A program made the position numbers and the translations under genes. DNA of 64,000 nt from Usnea hakonensis (Eukaryota; Ascomycota; Lecanoromycetes; Lecanorales; Parmeliaceae), in assembly GCA_013423325.1 (NCBI GenBank), contig BLJB01000020.1, forward strand, positions 1-64,000. The letters are read 5' to 3'. The notes under the pieces are model-generated. The model searched no databases and was not told the origin of the DNA. It saw only the letters and a program-made list of their open reading frames with translations. Position 1 is the first letter of the stretch. Each line of letters begins with the position of its first letter. Shown here in pieces: positions 33,510 through 45,369 of this stretch.

Positions 33510-33937
33510 TACCAGCTGTGCAATTTCTATTTTTTATTTCTCGGTAGAGTCACGAGTATTTAAATCACTACCTACTTATTTATCATCGCGCAGCAACTGC
33601 AAGGCTGGCTAGCTACTTTATGACTATCGGCATGCTGCTTTCACTAGGTACTTTACCTTACACAAGTACTACGAGCGCTACGAAATCATACATACCTTAT
33701 GGTAATGATATTCTCTACCTCTTCCTTCTGACATTGCCACGGAATCTTCTTAGTAAATGCATCTTGCCACTCCCAAAACTACTCCACCTCAATTGACGCC
33801 TTCTACCGCGTATTTCATCCCAAGTCTAAAGTACCTTACTCGATAGCGCCAAGGCAATAGTCACCTTCACCGATGAGATCGCTGCACAACGCCAGCCGAA
33901 TCCCGAAGACCCCAAATAAGGCATATACAAAGAACAA
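33510..33937. other. Spacer between element and lipase gene
   Basis: No gene is seen. It contains GGTACTTTACCTTAC near 33647-33661 and AAAGTACCTTACTCG near 33828-33842, the same words found in other gaps. Confidence 0.5.
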
Positions 33938-35364
33938 TTAAATCTCAAACTCCTCCTTCAGCCAATGACCAACTACAACCTTTCCTTCATCGAACGAAGG
34001 CTTCTGGTTTCGCACAATAATCGCCGCATGAGTGTGCCGCCCAACGTGAATATGGACCCGGTATTTGCGAAAGCCCACTTCATCTAATGCGCGGATCATT
34101 TCGAATTGTTGGCCTGTCAAGGCTAAGGTCGGGAACTCACTTCGGCGTGACCAAGTGCGTCTGAGGTCTGATGACGTTCGAGATGCAGATTGGTTTCCCT
34201 TTTGCGCATGTGCACTTTCTTGCTGTCCATTTGAAAGTTCAACTTGATCATCATCATCTGATTCCGTTTTTGGGAGGATTTGCTGGTCCTGTCTGGCATT
34301 GATATTCTCGAAAGCGCCTTCCATTGCACTTTTCGCCATGAGGGGGAACCTGTAGCTTCCGATGCCAATACCAGATTTACCTGCCTCATGCAAGCGAATG
34401 CGTCTTTGACTTCGAATCTGTTGGACACCTGAATTTACCAGGAAGGCGATAGAGCCAATCGGTACTAAGACGGAGAAAAGCGCAAACATTGGGACACTTG
34501 TGATTAGGCTCTGGCTGCTACTTGCAAGACGAGAGAAGAATGGTGGCTGGATCTCTGGAGGTTTTGGGTGAACAGGATCGGTGGGATCAACGATAATTGG
34601 GGAGTAGCCGGGTAGATAATTGATAGAGACTGTATCAAGGTTCGTATATGGGTCTGTAGCGGAAATGCTTGTGGTATAATAGGGGGCCGATCGGTCGTTG
34701 ATTATGTTCGCATAGAGAACACGATTACTGAACCGTTCAAGCGCGAGCATGAAAACGCTCCCGGTTTCCGCAAGGATAGAGAGGATAGGGCGATTTGTGT
34801 CACGGAAGGTGTCAATTGTAAAGAGTTGGCGGCCAGATTTTGACAGTGTCCGGGACCCCAGGAAATTGAAAACTGTATACTGGACCCCGAGTAAAGGTGT
34901 TTTTACTCCGAGATGAGGAGTGGCGAATGTAGTAAAATTGACGGGTTTTATTCTCTCGAACCAGCCTTTTGAGTAAAGCAGTCCGATTGTGTATCTTGCG
35001 ACCAACCCACCTAGAGAATACCCGACGACACTCAGCTTCTTTATATTGCTACCGGCTGTCTCTAAATCTTTGATACATGTCTCGATTTCTTGGGTCACTC
35101 GCTCAGCTCCTAGATCGATTCCATCGTAGGTGAAGGTATTTGAGTTCGTCTTGGATACCAGTATGTGCAGCTTGTCCTCGGAGTATTTGTCGCGAAGAGA
35201 CGATGCGAGATAAGATAAATGGCTCGGATTGCCCCAAAGTCTGGGACTCGTCAGCGCGCCGATAAAGGGAAAGACGATGTGGACAGAGCTGACCCATGGA
35301 TGAGGATGCACAGATGGTCGGCCGTTGGACGTCCACCACCAATTAACCGCTCTGTCTCCTCCAT
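33938..35364 (-). CDS. DUF676 family lipase / serine esterase (Rog1/Lpl1 type)
   Basis: This is a putative intracellular lipase acting on glycerolipids or phospholipids. Exons 35364-35294 and 35240-33938 give 457 aa. The 53-bp intron splits the oxyanion-loop motif: exon 1 ends LCILIHG and exon 2 starts LWGNPSHL. Reading through it gives a false N-terminus starting at 35311, which I reject. The nucleophile elbow is VVGYSLGGLVARY, followed by FATPHLGVKTPL, typical of the family. A hydrophobic stretch (SVPMFALFSVLVPIGSIAFLV) in the middle may anchor it to a membrane or lipid droplet. A Ser-rich linker precedes the conserved end VGRHTHAAIIVR, which holds the likely catalytic His. Confidence 0.9.
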
Positions 35365-36081
35365 AACTATGGATTGCTGTGGAGAACTCCCTGTTGTTTA
35401 GACAGTTGGCTTATTCAAGGTGTACATAATGTGAGAAGAATGCCTAGGGTATTCTAATTGGCGGCCTAGAGTATATCAGCTTTATAAGTAAAATAGTCGA
35501 AGGATGGACAGGCTGACAACTTGGGCTAGAGTACGAGTACGAGTACACTAGGTACCTTACCTTAGTAGGAAGGCTTTAGCGCCCGCGGAGCCTTGAAATT
35601 AAGGGTAATAATAATACCTTACCTTACCTTACTCCGTACGGAGTACAGTAATAATAATAGCCAGCCTGAGACTGGTCACATAAGAAAAGCTTTCAGCACT
35701 TCCAACTACAGTCTTTCTTTCATCTTTACTTCTCAACATTCAAGGCATTTTCCTTGACTTCTGGAACCCACTGCTAGCTGAATACAGTCCATCAATTATT
35801 CTCCCTACCTCTCTGCCAAACAATCTCTATCCCGGCTCCTCACTCACATTCGTCTTGCCCTAGACCTCATGCTGCTCGCCGATTTAAAGGAGCTTAAGCA
35901 AACAACTTGACGTGTGCCAACATCCTTCCAACTATGCATTGATGCTCACAGCCTATAGTTCTAATAATTTCACGAGCCTAAGGCCTTCTTGTCCGTGCAT
36001 TCTTGCTCGGTAAATCAGCCAAACCGTCAATTCTTAGGCTAAGATCCTTTCAATGTTTGTACTGTAGTCTCATGCATCACG
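35365..36081. other. Divergent promoter region with motif cluster
   Basis: This is shared upstream sequence of the lipase and Rex3 genes. It holds TACGAGTACGAGTAC near 35530-35544, TACCTTACCTTAG near 35551-35563, and at 35613-35645 CCTTAC repeats running into an overlapping pair of 9-mers, TACTCCGTA (35630-35638) and TACGGAGTA (35637-35645), which form a 16-bp palindrome. The rest is a C/T-rich leader. Confidence 0.55.
35613..35645. promoter_or_regulatory. CCTTAC repeats joined to a 16-bp palindrome
   Basis: TACTCCGTACGGAGTA (35630-35645) is a perfect palindrome made of the 9-mer and its reverse complement sharing TA. A palindrome of this kind could be a dimeric transcription-factor site. 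No factor is identified. Confidence 0.45.
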
Positions 36082-37884
36082 ATGTTCTCTTCGATCGGCT
36101 TATTCAAAAATGTTGATTGCCCCGAGCATCCCACATGTTCCCTTTCAAATTGCATTTTTGCGCATAAAAGCCTCTCTGAAGCTGTACCAGCGACAGTGTC
36201 CTTGCCAGCGGGAACATCAGAGAACCTCGACAACAACCAGTATGAGCCTCGCAAGAAGCGGCGCCTTGCTCTTCCGGTCACGATTTCTAGAGACATTTCT
36301 CCTCCACCTCGGAAATTGCAAGCTAAAGCCGTTGAAAACGTCCCTGCGTCTCTAATCAAGTCCTCTGCAAGTCCAAAACACAACAATACATTTCTACCAG
36401 CAAAGACCGTCCTAGTGTCTCTCAACCCAAAGATGATACAAAACCCGCCAGCCGCTCATGGAGTTCGCATACAGCTTATCACCATGATCCACGAGCAAAT
36501 GGTCCGGCTTAACGAAGAGGTCCTAGCCCTCCCCCAAAATGCCCTTAAATTGTCTCCTCAAGAGCTTATCGTTGAAGCTCTGGAAGAAGAGGAGACTATC
36601 GCCAAACAAAATCCAGCAGTCTATCTGAACATCATAAAACTGCGAATCACTAAATTGAAGAAGATGAAGCTCGCAGAGTGGAAGGAAGAAAGGTTGAAGC
36701 GAATCGCCAAACGCGAACCGCCGAGGCTGACGACCAAGACTGAAAGTGCCCCCATAATCATCGAAACGGGCCTGTCTTCTTCTCAAGAAATCGCGTTCTT
36801 GTCTAAGCTTTTCGCCAAACAAGGTGACTTAGCCGGGCATGGGTATGTTCCCCATGCACCAAGTGATGAAGAGATCGCTCAAGCCCGTTCGGGGGTTGAA
36901 GCAGCACAAGGCTGGGAGCAATGTGACAGATGCAAAACCCGTTTCCAAGTCTTTCCGGGAAGAAGAGAGGAAGACGGGGCTTTGACTTCTGGAGGGGGAT
37001 GCACGTACCATCCTGCGAAGCCTCGAAGGCCGCAAGCAAAAGACAAAGCAGACAAAGGTCACAGAGAAGCAATATATGCCTGTTGTAACGAGACTATTGG
37101 CGAGTCTGCTGGCTGTACTCAGGGGACTACACATGTATTCAAAGTTTCAGAACCAAAGCGGCTGGCCTTGATCATGCCTTTTAAGGAGACTCCACCCAAA
37201 TTACTGACACCAGCGCCCGAGATTGCTGTCTGCTTTGACTGCGAGATGGGCTACACGACCTTGGGACTCGAATTGATTCGTCTAACAGCCACAGCTTGGC
37301 CGAAAGGCGAAGAGCTACTTGATGTGCTTGTCAGACCCCAAGGCGAGATCTTGGATCTGAATTCACGATTTTCGGGAGTTTGGCCCAAGGACTACGCGAA
37401 CGCTTTGTCCTACGAAGGTACAGCTATTGGCAAGGAAGACGAACTCAGAGACGGTGAGCAGCGGCTTCGAATTGTAGAATCGCCTGCCATTGCTCGTGAC
37501 CTTCTGTTCGAACACTTGACACCAAAGACCCCACTTATTGGACATGCTCTCGACAATGACCTGAATTCGACACGTATCATCCACCCCTCCATAATCGATA
37601 CCGTCCTTCTATATCCACACCCCCGCGGTCTACCCATTAGATTTGGTCTCAAGGCGCTCATGAAAAAGCACCTAGACCGAGACGTCCAAATGGCAGGTGA
37701 TCGGGGGCATGACTCGAAAGAAGACGCACGGGCCGCAGGAGAATTGGTCAGACTCAAGGTTAGCGAGATGTGGAAGACGATGAAGCGAGATGGTTGGACG
37801 ACGAGAAGCACAGATTTCATGCCGCCTGGTGACCTCACACAAGCTCATCCGTTCGGCACATATGAAAGTGAGGTAGAAACGTAG
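36082..37884 (+). CDS. rex3: RNA exonuclease 3 (Rex3)
   Basis: This DEDD-family 3'-5' exonuclease trims RNase MRP RNA and other small RNAs. It is a single exon of 600 aa. The N-terminus has a C-x5-C-x4-C-x3-H zinc finger (CPEHPTCSLSNCIFAH). A second cysteine/histidine group (CDRCKTRF, GGGCTYH, YACCNETIG, GCTQGTTH) precedes the catalytic domain. Exo I is FDCEMGYTT, Exo II GHALDNDLNSTRI, and Exo III DSKEDARAAGELVRLK, so all acidic catalytic residues are visible. The middle region is Lys-rich with possible nuclear localisation signals (RKKRRLAL). It is divergent from the lipase gene. Confidence 0.93.
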   Translation: MFSSIGLFKNVDCPEHPTCSLSNCIFAHKSLSEAVPATVSLPAGTSENLDNNQYEPRKKRRLALPVTISRDISPPPRKLQAKAVENVPASLIKSSASPKHNNTFLPAKTVLVSLNPKMIQNPPAAHGVRIQLITMIHEQMVRLNEEVLALPQNALKLSPQELIVEALEEEETIAKQNPAVYLNIIKLRITKLKKMKLAEWKEERLKRIAKREPPRLTTKTESAPIIIETGLSSSQEIAFLSKLFAKQGDLAGHGYVPHAPSDEEIAQARSGVEAAQGWEQCDRCKTRFQVFPGRREEDGALTSGGGCTYHPAKPRRPQAKDKADKGHREAIYACCNETIGESAGCTQGTTHVFKVSEPKRLALIMPFKETPPKLLTPAPEIAVCFDCEMGYTTLGLELIRLTATAWPKGEELLDVLVRPQGEILDLNSRFSGVWPKDYANALSYEGTAIGKEDELRDGEQRLRIVESPAIARDLLFEHLTPKTPLIGHALDNDLNSTRIIHPSIIDTVLLYPHPRGLPIRFGLKALMKKHLDRDVQMAGDRGHDSKEDARAAGELVRLKVSEMWKTMKRDGWTTRSTDFMPPGDLTQAHPFGTYESEVET

Positions 37885-38477
37885 GTAGACGATGCAATGC
37901 TGAATAGTATGAACATCGCCGTAGCAACCGTCTGAAAGTCCAAAACATCTCATGACTTTGAGATACTTGCGGTTTCAAGGCTTTTGGGAGAATGAGTGTG
38001 GTGAGTGAGTTAGATGAACCGGACGAATCCAGTAATCAACGACTCTGACGCAAAAAGCCGTGACGGCCGTACATCATGCTACCAGTCTCCTACCTTGTTC
38101 GACCGAACTGGTAACAAGGGTTCAACAAATAGCTACGAAGAAGCCGACCATTTTGTTGATCTGTTACCACTGGCCGTTTCCTGTCTCCTCGCTTGTTCGT
38201 CACCTCTTCGTCCAGGCTTCCTCGTCTGTACAAAATCACGGATATGTTGGGCTGACTGACGTAGCTAACGGACGTGTGACTGCTGCAGTGACATCTTCGA
38301 AAGCAGTCTTGATGTCATGTCACCCGAAGAGCCGTTCCACAACTGGCGGAACGGCCAATTGCAAATCGTGACTGCGGAATGAGGGAAGGAGGCCTGGACG
38401 AACGGGAAATCGCCCTTCTGCATTGTCGAATCCCACATTTGGACGTTGCTGTTGCACGACATTTGCTCGATCTCGAT
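37885..38477. other. Convergent spacer
   Basis: These 593 bp lie between the Rex3 and NLR stop codons. Only short overlapping frames are present and none has support. Confidence 0.45.
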
Positions 38478-41400
38478 CTATGCGGACCATGTCCTCGGAT
38501 GGATCATCCGACCAAATCGTCTACTGTCTCGCACCGGTGGACACCTAGGCAAGCGTGCTCCACCTGGTAGGTTGTTGTCATTCGGATCCTCAAGTGCTAC
38601 AAAGCGTGCTCGCATCTCCAAAGCCTCCTCCATCTTACCTTGCTGCTCGAGCGCAGTAATCAAGCTCCAGTGCCTGCTTGACCGAGATTCTGTGTCAAGC
38701 TCGCAAGCGTGCCTGGACCATGACTCCAGCGTCTTCCATTTGCCCTGATTCCAGAGAGAAATGCACAGATTATCAAGCAGCCGTGTATCGCTGTCGCTCT
38801 GGCGGCTTATCGCCTCAAGGTATGCTATCTCTGCTTCTGCGTCTTGTCCTTGATGAGAATAGCAGATCCCAAGACACTCAATCGATCGTACTGTATCAGT
38901 GTGTCTTTGGCCGAGTCCAATGTTGCGCCACGAGAATACCCTCTCATACAGATCCTTGGCTTCAGCATGCCTGGAGCTATTCAAATAGCAGTCGGCAAGA
39001 GCATCTTCCGCATCGATTGTCTCCTTGTGATCATGGCCCAAATTCTTCACATGCAGCTCTAATGTCCTCAGCCGGTGCGTCTGCTCCTTGCTATAGCACG
39101 CTCCCAATCTGCAGCACTCTGCTATAGTCTGCAAGCAGCTTGCACGGATGCGCCACTCGGATGCATTGTTGTTACAGCTCGCCAGTATGGCTTCGCTCAA
39201 TTGAGTAGCCTCCTCCAGCCTACCTTGACGCATGATCTGCTCTGCATGGCTAAGGCGGTAGTCGAAGACGTGTGTGTGCTCTGAGTAGTAGATCGTCTCG
39301 CAAAGCGTGATCAATTTCGCATAAAGAATCTCTGCCATTGCAGCATCGCATTGGAACTCTGCGATTCCAGCCAGGCTGCGGTAGGTGTAGATCGTTTTAG
39401 TATTCTCGGAGGCATCGCTTACCGGACAACGTTCCAGAATCTCTTGCCATTTCGCAATGCCTTCCTCCTCATGGCCGAGCATCGCCAATTCTAGAGCATA
39501 GTCATGCATATTGTCGAGCGTGCGTACACTGCTTGGACCTTCCAATTCTTCCCAGCATTCGAAGCTGGCCTTACCCATCTCGAGACATTTCTCTTTATTG
39601 CACTGGTCATAATATAGATGGGCTAATTCAAACGCTGACTCTGCAAAGTTCAAAGACGGGTACTTCGATATGCTGAGAGCCTTCTGAAGCAGTTCCGTCG
39701 CAATGTCCATGTCTCTTACAGATTCAGCTTGATAGTAGCGGAGTCTGCCGTAAAGCCATGTAGCTGCTGCAAGCCGTTCATCGTGTTCAGGAAGGATCTC
39801 TCGGAAGATCTCGAGACTCCTTTTTGCCCGGTTTAACGCTTGAGTATACATTCCGCGTTCAATATCGAAGTCTGCTGCCCAGCACAGTAGATGCGCCAAA
39901 TTCAGCCGAGCTTCCGTTGTCCTGTACTGGTGGCCCGTGATGACATGAACATGAGGAGCAAGTGCGTCGCAATCTGGCCATTCAGCCACTCCGATTTCGG
40001 TTGGGTAGTCTTTGGATACGGATGCTAGAGCTATTTCTTGCCATTCTTGAAGGGCATCATCTTTCTGCAATGAAAGCTGGACAAAGCGTTGCACCAGCCG
40101 GTGGATCTGGAAGCTCTGTGACCCAGCTCGGCTGGTGACCAGATTGAAAGACTGCAGCACTCCCAGAGATGTTGTTACCTCGGGCACTTTGAGCAAGGAT
40201 TTCGGGACGCTTTGACGGTCAAGCATCGCCATCAAATACAAGAGCTCTGCGGCCCGAGGCTTCTGTTGCTTGATCTGGTCGTGAGATAACTTCCATGTTC
40301 GGAAAATGGAATTGACGCTTTCTTCGTCCCGTCGAGAGTCATCGAGCTCTTCATGGAGATATTCGACCTCTTCTGCGTCTTCTCCCCGAAGTGCGTTGGT
40401 ATAATCTGTGATTGAGACGCCATTTTCCTCGATGAAGGCTGCTGCTTGAGACACTGCCAGAGGAAGATAATCCAGCTCCTCTAGGAGACCACGGACCTCC
40501 GCCTCATCAAAGTGGGCTTCCCTATCTCTAAACTTTGATAGAAAAAGTGATTTTGCTTCGCCAATTGACATTGGCTGTAAGGCTATGGGTTTCTCTCCTC
40601 TAGCCAATCTGTTCGCAACACGATTATCACGAGTCGTGATCAACACGTGACTATTTTCAGGCCCGTCCGGGAGAAATTTGGAGAGATTCTTCGACGGGTC
40701 ATCCAGAGAGCCTCCGGACTTGTACTTGCCAGGCCACCAGTGCTCAATGTTGTCTGCGTTGTCAATGACGAGAAGGTAAGAACTTGTCGTGCTCGAGAGC
40801 CATGAGCAGACCAGCTCGAGAATTGATTCCTCTGGCTCGTCCCATCCCGGTAGTTCCAATAGTTGCGCAATTCTTTTGTATCCTTGATAGAATCGAGCAA
40901 TGTTGCCTCCATACACCCACAGAACGTGGGCGTCAGGATTGCCCTCCTGGAACCGATAGCAGTATTCGATCGCGACTTGCGACTTGCTGTATCCCTCTGT
41001 GAGTACATCTGCTGCCTACTCTCAGAGACGGGAGGTTTGCTTACCCGACACCGCCAATGCCAGATATGGCTACCCGCCTCTGTGTTTCAAACCCCGAAGC
41101 GATGGAGCGTAAATTGCTCTCCCGGCCCACGAACTGCGCATCGCGGCTGAATGGTACGAGAAAGACCCCGGTCGTACTCATAAAGGATGGAAGAGCCTCT
41201 GACGGCCTTCTATCTGCTCTCGGTCTGAGGTTCTCCGCCGGGGTGACATTGAGAAACGTCAGCAGTTGAACGTTATCCCTCAACGCAGTCGCTATCCTCT
41301 CAACCCGCCGTTCTTCCACCAGACTGATACCAGCCCTGATCGTCTTCTGCAGGCGCGAGTCGCCCCTCAAGACCATGACCTTGTTCAGGATCTCGTCGAG

Positions 41401-41655
41401 CTGACTGACCTGCTCGAAGCATTGTCTCACGATCTCCTCAAACGCTTCCCTGGTCGCCGGCGACAGATTGTCCGTCCCCTGTTGCGTGCGGATGACGATG
41501 CTGAGAATCAGCGGCAGCCGCGTTTTGATGTCGCGGAAGATGACTGGGATATCGCCGGCGTCGGACAGTTCTTTGATCCTCTTTGTAATCTTGGTTGCGA
41601 TGCTGACGAAAGTGAGAATGGCCGAGGCTAGCCCAACTGCAGTAATTGGATCCAT
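38478..41655 (-). CDS. NLR-like STAND protein: SesA N-domain, NB-ARC, TPR repeats
   Basis: A fungal NOD-like receptor, a class linked to non-self recognition and programmed cell death. Exons 41655-41045 and 40986-38478 give 1039 aa; the 58-bp intron splits the P-loop, GIGGVG|KSQVAIEY. The first ~130 residues (MDPITAVGLASAILTFVSIA, IPVIFRDIKTRLPLIL) match the SesA-type N-terminal domain. The NB-ARC core has Walker A (about 200-208), kinase-2 YLLVIDNADN, SHVLITTRDN, LDYLPLAVSQAA (GLPL-like) and QIHRLVQRFV (MHD position). The C-terminal ~500 residues are helical repeats of kinesin-light-chain/TPR type. An in-frame ATG six bases upstream (41661) is possible. No obvious effector partner gene is adjacent. 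All nucleotide-binding motifs look intact. Confidence 0.9.
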
Positions 41656-42936
41656 TGGCATAAATTTTCAGCAATAAACAATGACACGCATGAATTTGAC
41701 AGAAATCCACTCTTTTCTTCAGGACTTGGTACCCATGGCATGAAAGCAATTTCCGTGGACGAGAGGCTTGATATCAAGATGAATATTATTGAAGTTATAT
41801 CTCTACTTTTTATACTTAACAGTCTACTCTATTTTTGCTACTTGTCGGCGTATGACTATTCCTCTTTAACAATGGAAGCTGGACAATGCATTTTGAGGTG
41901 TGATGTGGTGTGTGGGTGAGACTTTACTGTAGGGTATTTAATACAACATACTTTACCTTAGTCTCGCTAATTGATGCCTTCTGTGTGCCCCCGAGGCCCG
42001 TCAAAATTCGAGACTAAATGTTGTACTCCCTACGAGTGTGGTACATAGGTAAGGTGCTCATAAAAAGACAAGCCCACCAAATACATTCGTGCATAACAAG
42101 TTCGATCTATCTGTGGATGAATATGAATATATCCGCTTATGAATTGCGGCACATACATGCATCTGAGCTCTCGCGGTAATTCGAAACATTCTCAGTCGTC
42201 ATCTCGGCCAAGGAATCCTTTGTTTGGGGGCTGTCGCGCAGCCGAAAGTGGCGCGTCGGGCTGCTTACTTAGTAAACCTCTGCGATGCCAGGATCAGTTA
42301 AACCCAGACCCTGCAAATTGTTATCGAGATCTTGGACAGAGGCCGAGGGCGTCGGGAAACCGCAATCTGTTAGTCAATGGTATAGTAAACCCATCTGACT
42401 GTGAGCCTTGCTGCATGCGAGTCGGTTGGACCTAACATAAGCCAGAAATAGTGAAGGCAAAGAAGTGTCCATCCTCTGCATGCAACGGAATGGTGAGGTA
42501 CACATGTTTTAGGTCGGCCGCAAAAGAGCCCCTATGGCGTGGGCCAGGCAAATTGTCGTGCACCTTGGAAGATCGAGTCTGCTGACACACCACCAATGGC
42601 CATCATCAAGTGACATTCATGCGCTCTGTAGCAGCCTGTGAGTCTGGACACAGCTCGATCCCACCATGCATGCAGAAGGCTGCCAAGCCTGATCGATGCT
42701 GTTCGAGGCTCGGAGCGTCGAACAAACCGTCCCGTCCTACCCCGCATCAAGGGCGATAAGCGTCTAGCCCTTCGTACAGTGAACGAGTTGATGTTGAAAG
42801 CTCACGAATGCAGCTTCTTGACCGATTTCGTGCTGGAGTCTGACTTGGTCGATGATCATCTAGACACGGCTTCACTAGCTACGAAATGGAGCCTCGAAGT
42901 AGGCTGAGAAGTTTCCTCTGATAGTAGATTGGGTCT
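41656..42936. other. Spacer between NLR and amine oxidase B
   Basis: About 1.3 kb with no supported gene. A TACTTTACCTTAG word lies near 41950. Frames at 42139-42435 and 42638-42907 lack any recognisable motif. Confidence 0.45.
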
Positions 42937-44670
42937 CTAGCCCACGGTTTCTTTGCTTCTTGCCGCATAGCCGTCCATTCTTGCTTTCCCGGACTGCCTA
43001 CTCTCAATGATTCGCCTCGCAATTTTTTCACCTGAAGTATATGCGCCAGCAACCGTGCCAAGACCGTCAAAAGGGGCGGTATGTTCTCCGGCAAAATATA
43101 TGTGCTGCTCTGGCATCCCATATCGAATCGTTTCCACGTCGTGCGCAGCGTCTTCTATACCAATTTGAAAATTGCTGTAGCTGCCATTGCCAGCGAACTC
43201 GTCGTTGCACCACTCAGTGGCTAGAAAGCGGAGAGGCACGTAGGCTTTCGCGTATCCCGGCAACCTAGAATAATATGGCTCAAAAAAGTCCCGAAGCCAC
43301 TGATCACGAGCTTTGCCTTGTAATCCGCGAATGGAGGTTGTGATGTGAGTTGAGCAGTCGCCAAAGGTATAGAAGAGCAGGATGTTGCGGCGATAAGGCT
43401 TTTCGAAGGCATGGAAACTCACGCATTCCAGACGCCATTTTCGAGGGTTGGTCTGAGTTGCGTAGCAAGGTGACAGCCAATGCACGAAGCTTATGGCATC
43501 ATCGGTGCCATTCTCTGCGTCCGGTGGAGCAGACTCCCAGAAGGCGGTTGGAAATTCGATCAATACCTACCAATACTCGTTAGTATTTGGCGTTTCCAGA
43601 ACGACTAGCGGTCGTTTACTTTCTCTAGTCTTCCAAAGGATATTGAGTCAATCGCGGACGCGATGCGAGGATGCAGCTGATGTATACTCTCTTTGTGTTG
43701 CTTCAACCAACCCAGCGGCGTCGTGATCACGACGTCTTCAAAGTACTGCTTCCTGCCATCGGATGTAGTCACACAGACTGGACGAGGTCCGCCCGTCCGG
43801 GGTTCCACTGAAATCATGACAGTCTCAAGCTGAAGGTGCGCCTGTGCAAGAGGAACCGCAGACACTCGGGCCAGAACCTTCTGGTAGTTCGTTGGTATGA
43901 AGCAGTCGTCTATAGAAATTAGTCATGGACAAACAAAATCCAGTCCTTGTACCTGCCTCCTCCTATACAGTCTTCCAGATAGAAGTATTTGAGTGACTGA
44001 AGGTCGACGCGGTCACCCACGTAAGCTCCCCACATTTGCGACATGCCCAGGACAAGATCCACCTCTCGCGCAGTCATGTCGCCGCATTGAAAGGCTTGAT
44101 CGCAACAAGCTTCGAAGAAGCTGTAAAGACTCTCAGTGGAAAGGAGCTCTTGGCTGCGTTTTGTGCTGTGTTCAATGGCCCTCTCCAAAATGTCCCATAC
44201 TTGCTTTAGGGCCTTGTTGGCTTCTGACGGGGCCACCATCTGGCCTTGGCCGTCGACCAAGAGCGTGTTCTCCTTCCATCGATGGAGTGGAGTCCCAGTC
44301 TCCTTGGCCAGCTCAACGATCGGGTTGTATCCGGTGCTAGCTTTGTCAGGTTGCGGCTGCGCAACGTGCCGATGAATTCGTGTACCTATGTACCCAATTC
44401 GCTCCGCTGCCGATGACCGAATCAGCTTAAGAGTAGTGCAACTGCACTGCCACTCACATGTCAACCTCCAAGGGTCCCATCTGATCGCTCTGGACAATCT
44501 GCGAGGACGTCACCCCAGGTGCAATCAGAAGCAGAGGATATATCGCGAACCCTACCACCGACCCGATTACGGGCTTCAATGATGGTCACATCGTAAGCGT
44601 TGCCAAGCAGCACAGTCGCGCAACGCAGACCAGACACTCCAGCTCCGACTATGCAAGTACTATGAGCCAT
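42937..44670 (-). CDS. Flavin-containing amine oxidase B (paralogue of A)
   Basis: This is an FAD amine oxidase with the same plan as the gene at 25608-27322. Exons are 44670-44551, 44498-44458, 44406-44386, 43957-44336, 43909-43620 and 43566-42937 (493 aa). CIVGAGVSGLRCATVLL is the FAD Rossmann motif, RNRVGGR follows, the 21-nt exon encodes GANWVH, and YFAGEHTAPFDGLGTVAGAYTSGE is the C-terminal FAD motif. The fourth intron (43910-43956) needs a GC donor: with GC-AG the protein reads EDCIGGDDCFIPTNYQKVL, in the same phase and place as intron 4 of A. There is one extra intron (43567-43619) after GRLEK. The first ATG is at 44670; the open frame runs further up without one. No targeting signal is seen. 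Confidence 0.87.
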
Positions 44671-45369
44671 GACCTCTTGGTCACCTGTCACCGTATGACG
44701 GCCTTTTTTTGACTCTGGGGCTCTTAAGTATCACGTGACTTGGCGTAGTTACAAGGCCACGCTAATGTGTTTAGCTGAGACTAGGCCATGGTCAACATCA
44801 GTCCTAATACTACATATAGTACTATAATTTGAAAAAATTCAATGATTTTATTATCATGATTCTAACTCTAAGGACATTCTTACCTTTGGTACCCCCTATC
44901 TACCCTATACCTTGCCTCCCAAGACTACTTTACCGAGTATAATATGCCGTTCTGACCGATGTTATCTAAAGTACAGGACGCTCCAATCATTGATGAAAGA
45001 ATGATTGCCTCTACCCTTCCTTTTTCTTTTCAACGAGCTGTGCCTTCCCACATGTCTCCTTCCTTTTCCTCCCCCTCTTCTTCTTCTTCTTCTTCTCCTT
45101 CCTCCTTCTCCTCTCTCTCCTTCTCGCACCCTCCACTTGTTCCTTACTTCGCTGGGATGAAATCAATTCACTCCTTTGCTCTGGTCCATCATTATCATTA
45201 CCTCTAATCCCTCCTTCAATCTAAAACGACGCTACCCAGCTGCTAGCCTGCTTGCAACTTCCCCTCGCATAAAAATGTACGATTCATGAAGCGTGCATGA
45301 AAACCACATAGCCCTTATTGTTATCTTGATTCTGCTTTAACTCGAAACCTCAGCTGTGCCCCATCGCTC
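44671..45369. other. Divergent promoter region
   Basis: This separates amine oxidase B from the GPCR gene. It is AT-rich near 44810-44870, then has a CTT/TCC-rich pyrimidine tract at about 45058-45130, typical of a fungal core promoter or leader. The short frame 44959-45207 is low-complexity Ser/Pro and not credible. Confidence 0.5.

Noticed and set aside
28228..33511. piggyBac-type TTAA insertion
   Set aside because: The left flank reads CTTA and the right TACC; only TA is shared.
35241..35311. ATG at 35311 as the lipase start
   Set aside because: The upstream part of that frame is a 53-bp intron; removing it joins HG and LWGNPSHL and moves the start to 35364.
25608..44670. The two amine oxidases as part of a secondary-metabolite cluster
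   Set aside because: No polyketide synthase, peptide synthetase, terpene cyclase, P450 or transporter lies nearby; neighbours are housekeeping genes.
44671..44691. Start of amine oxidase B at 44691
   Set aside because: The codon there is GTG; the first ATG in frame is at 44670, directly before the FAD motif.
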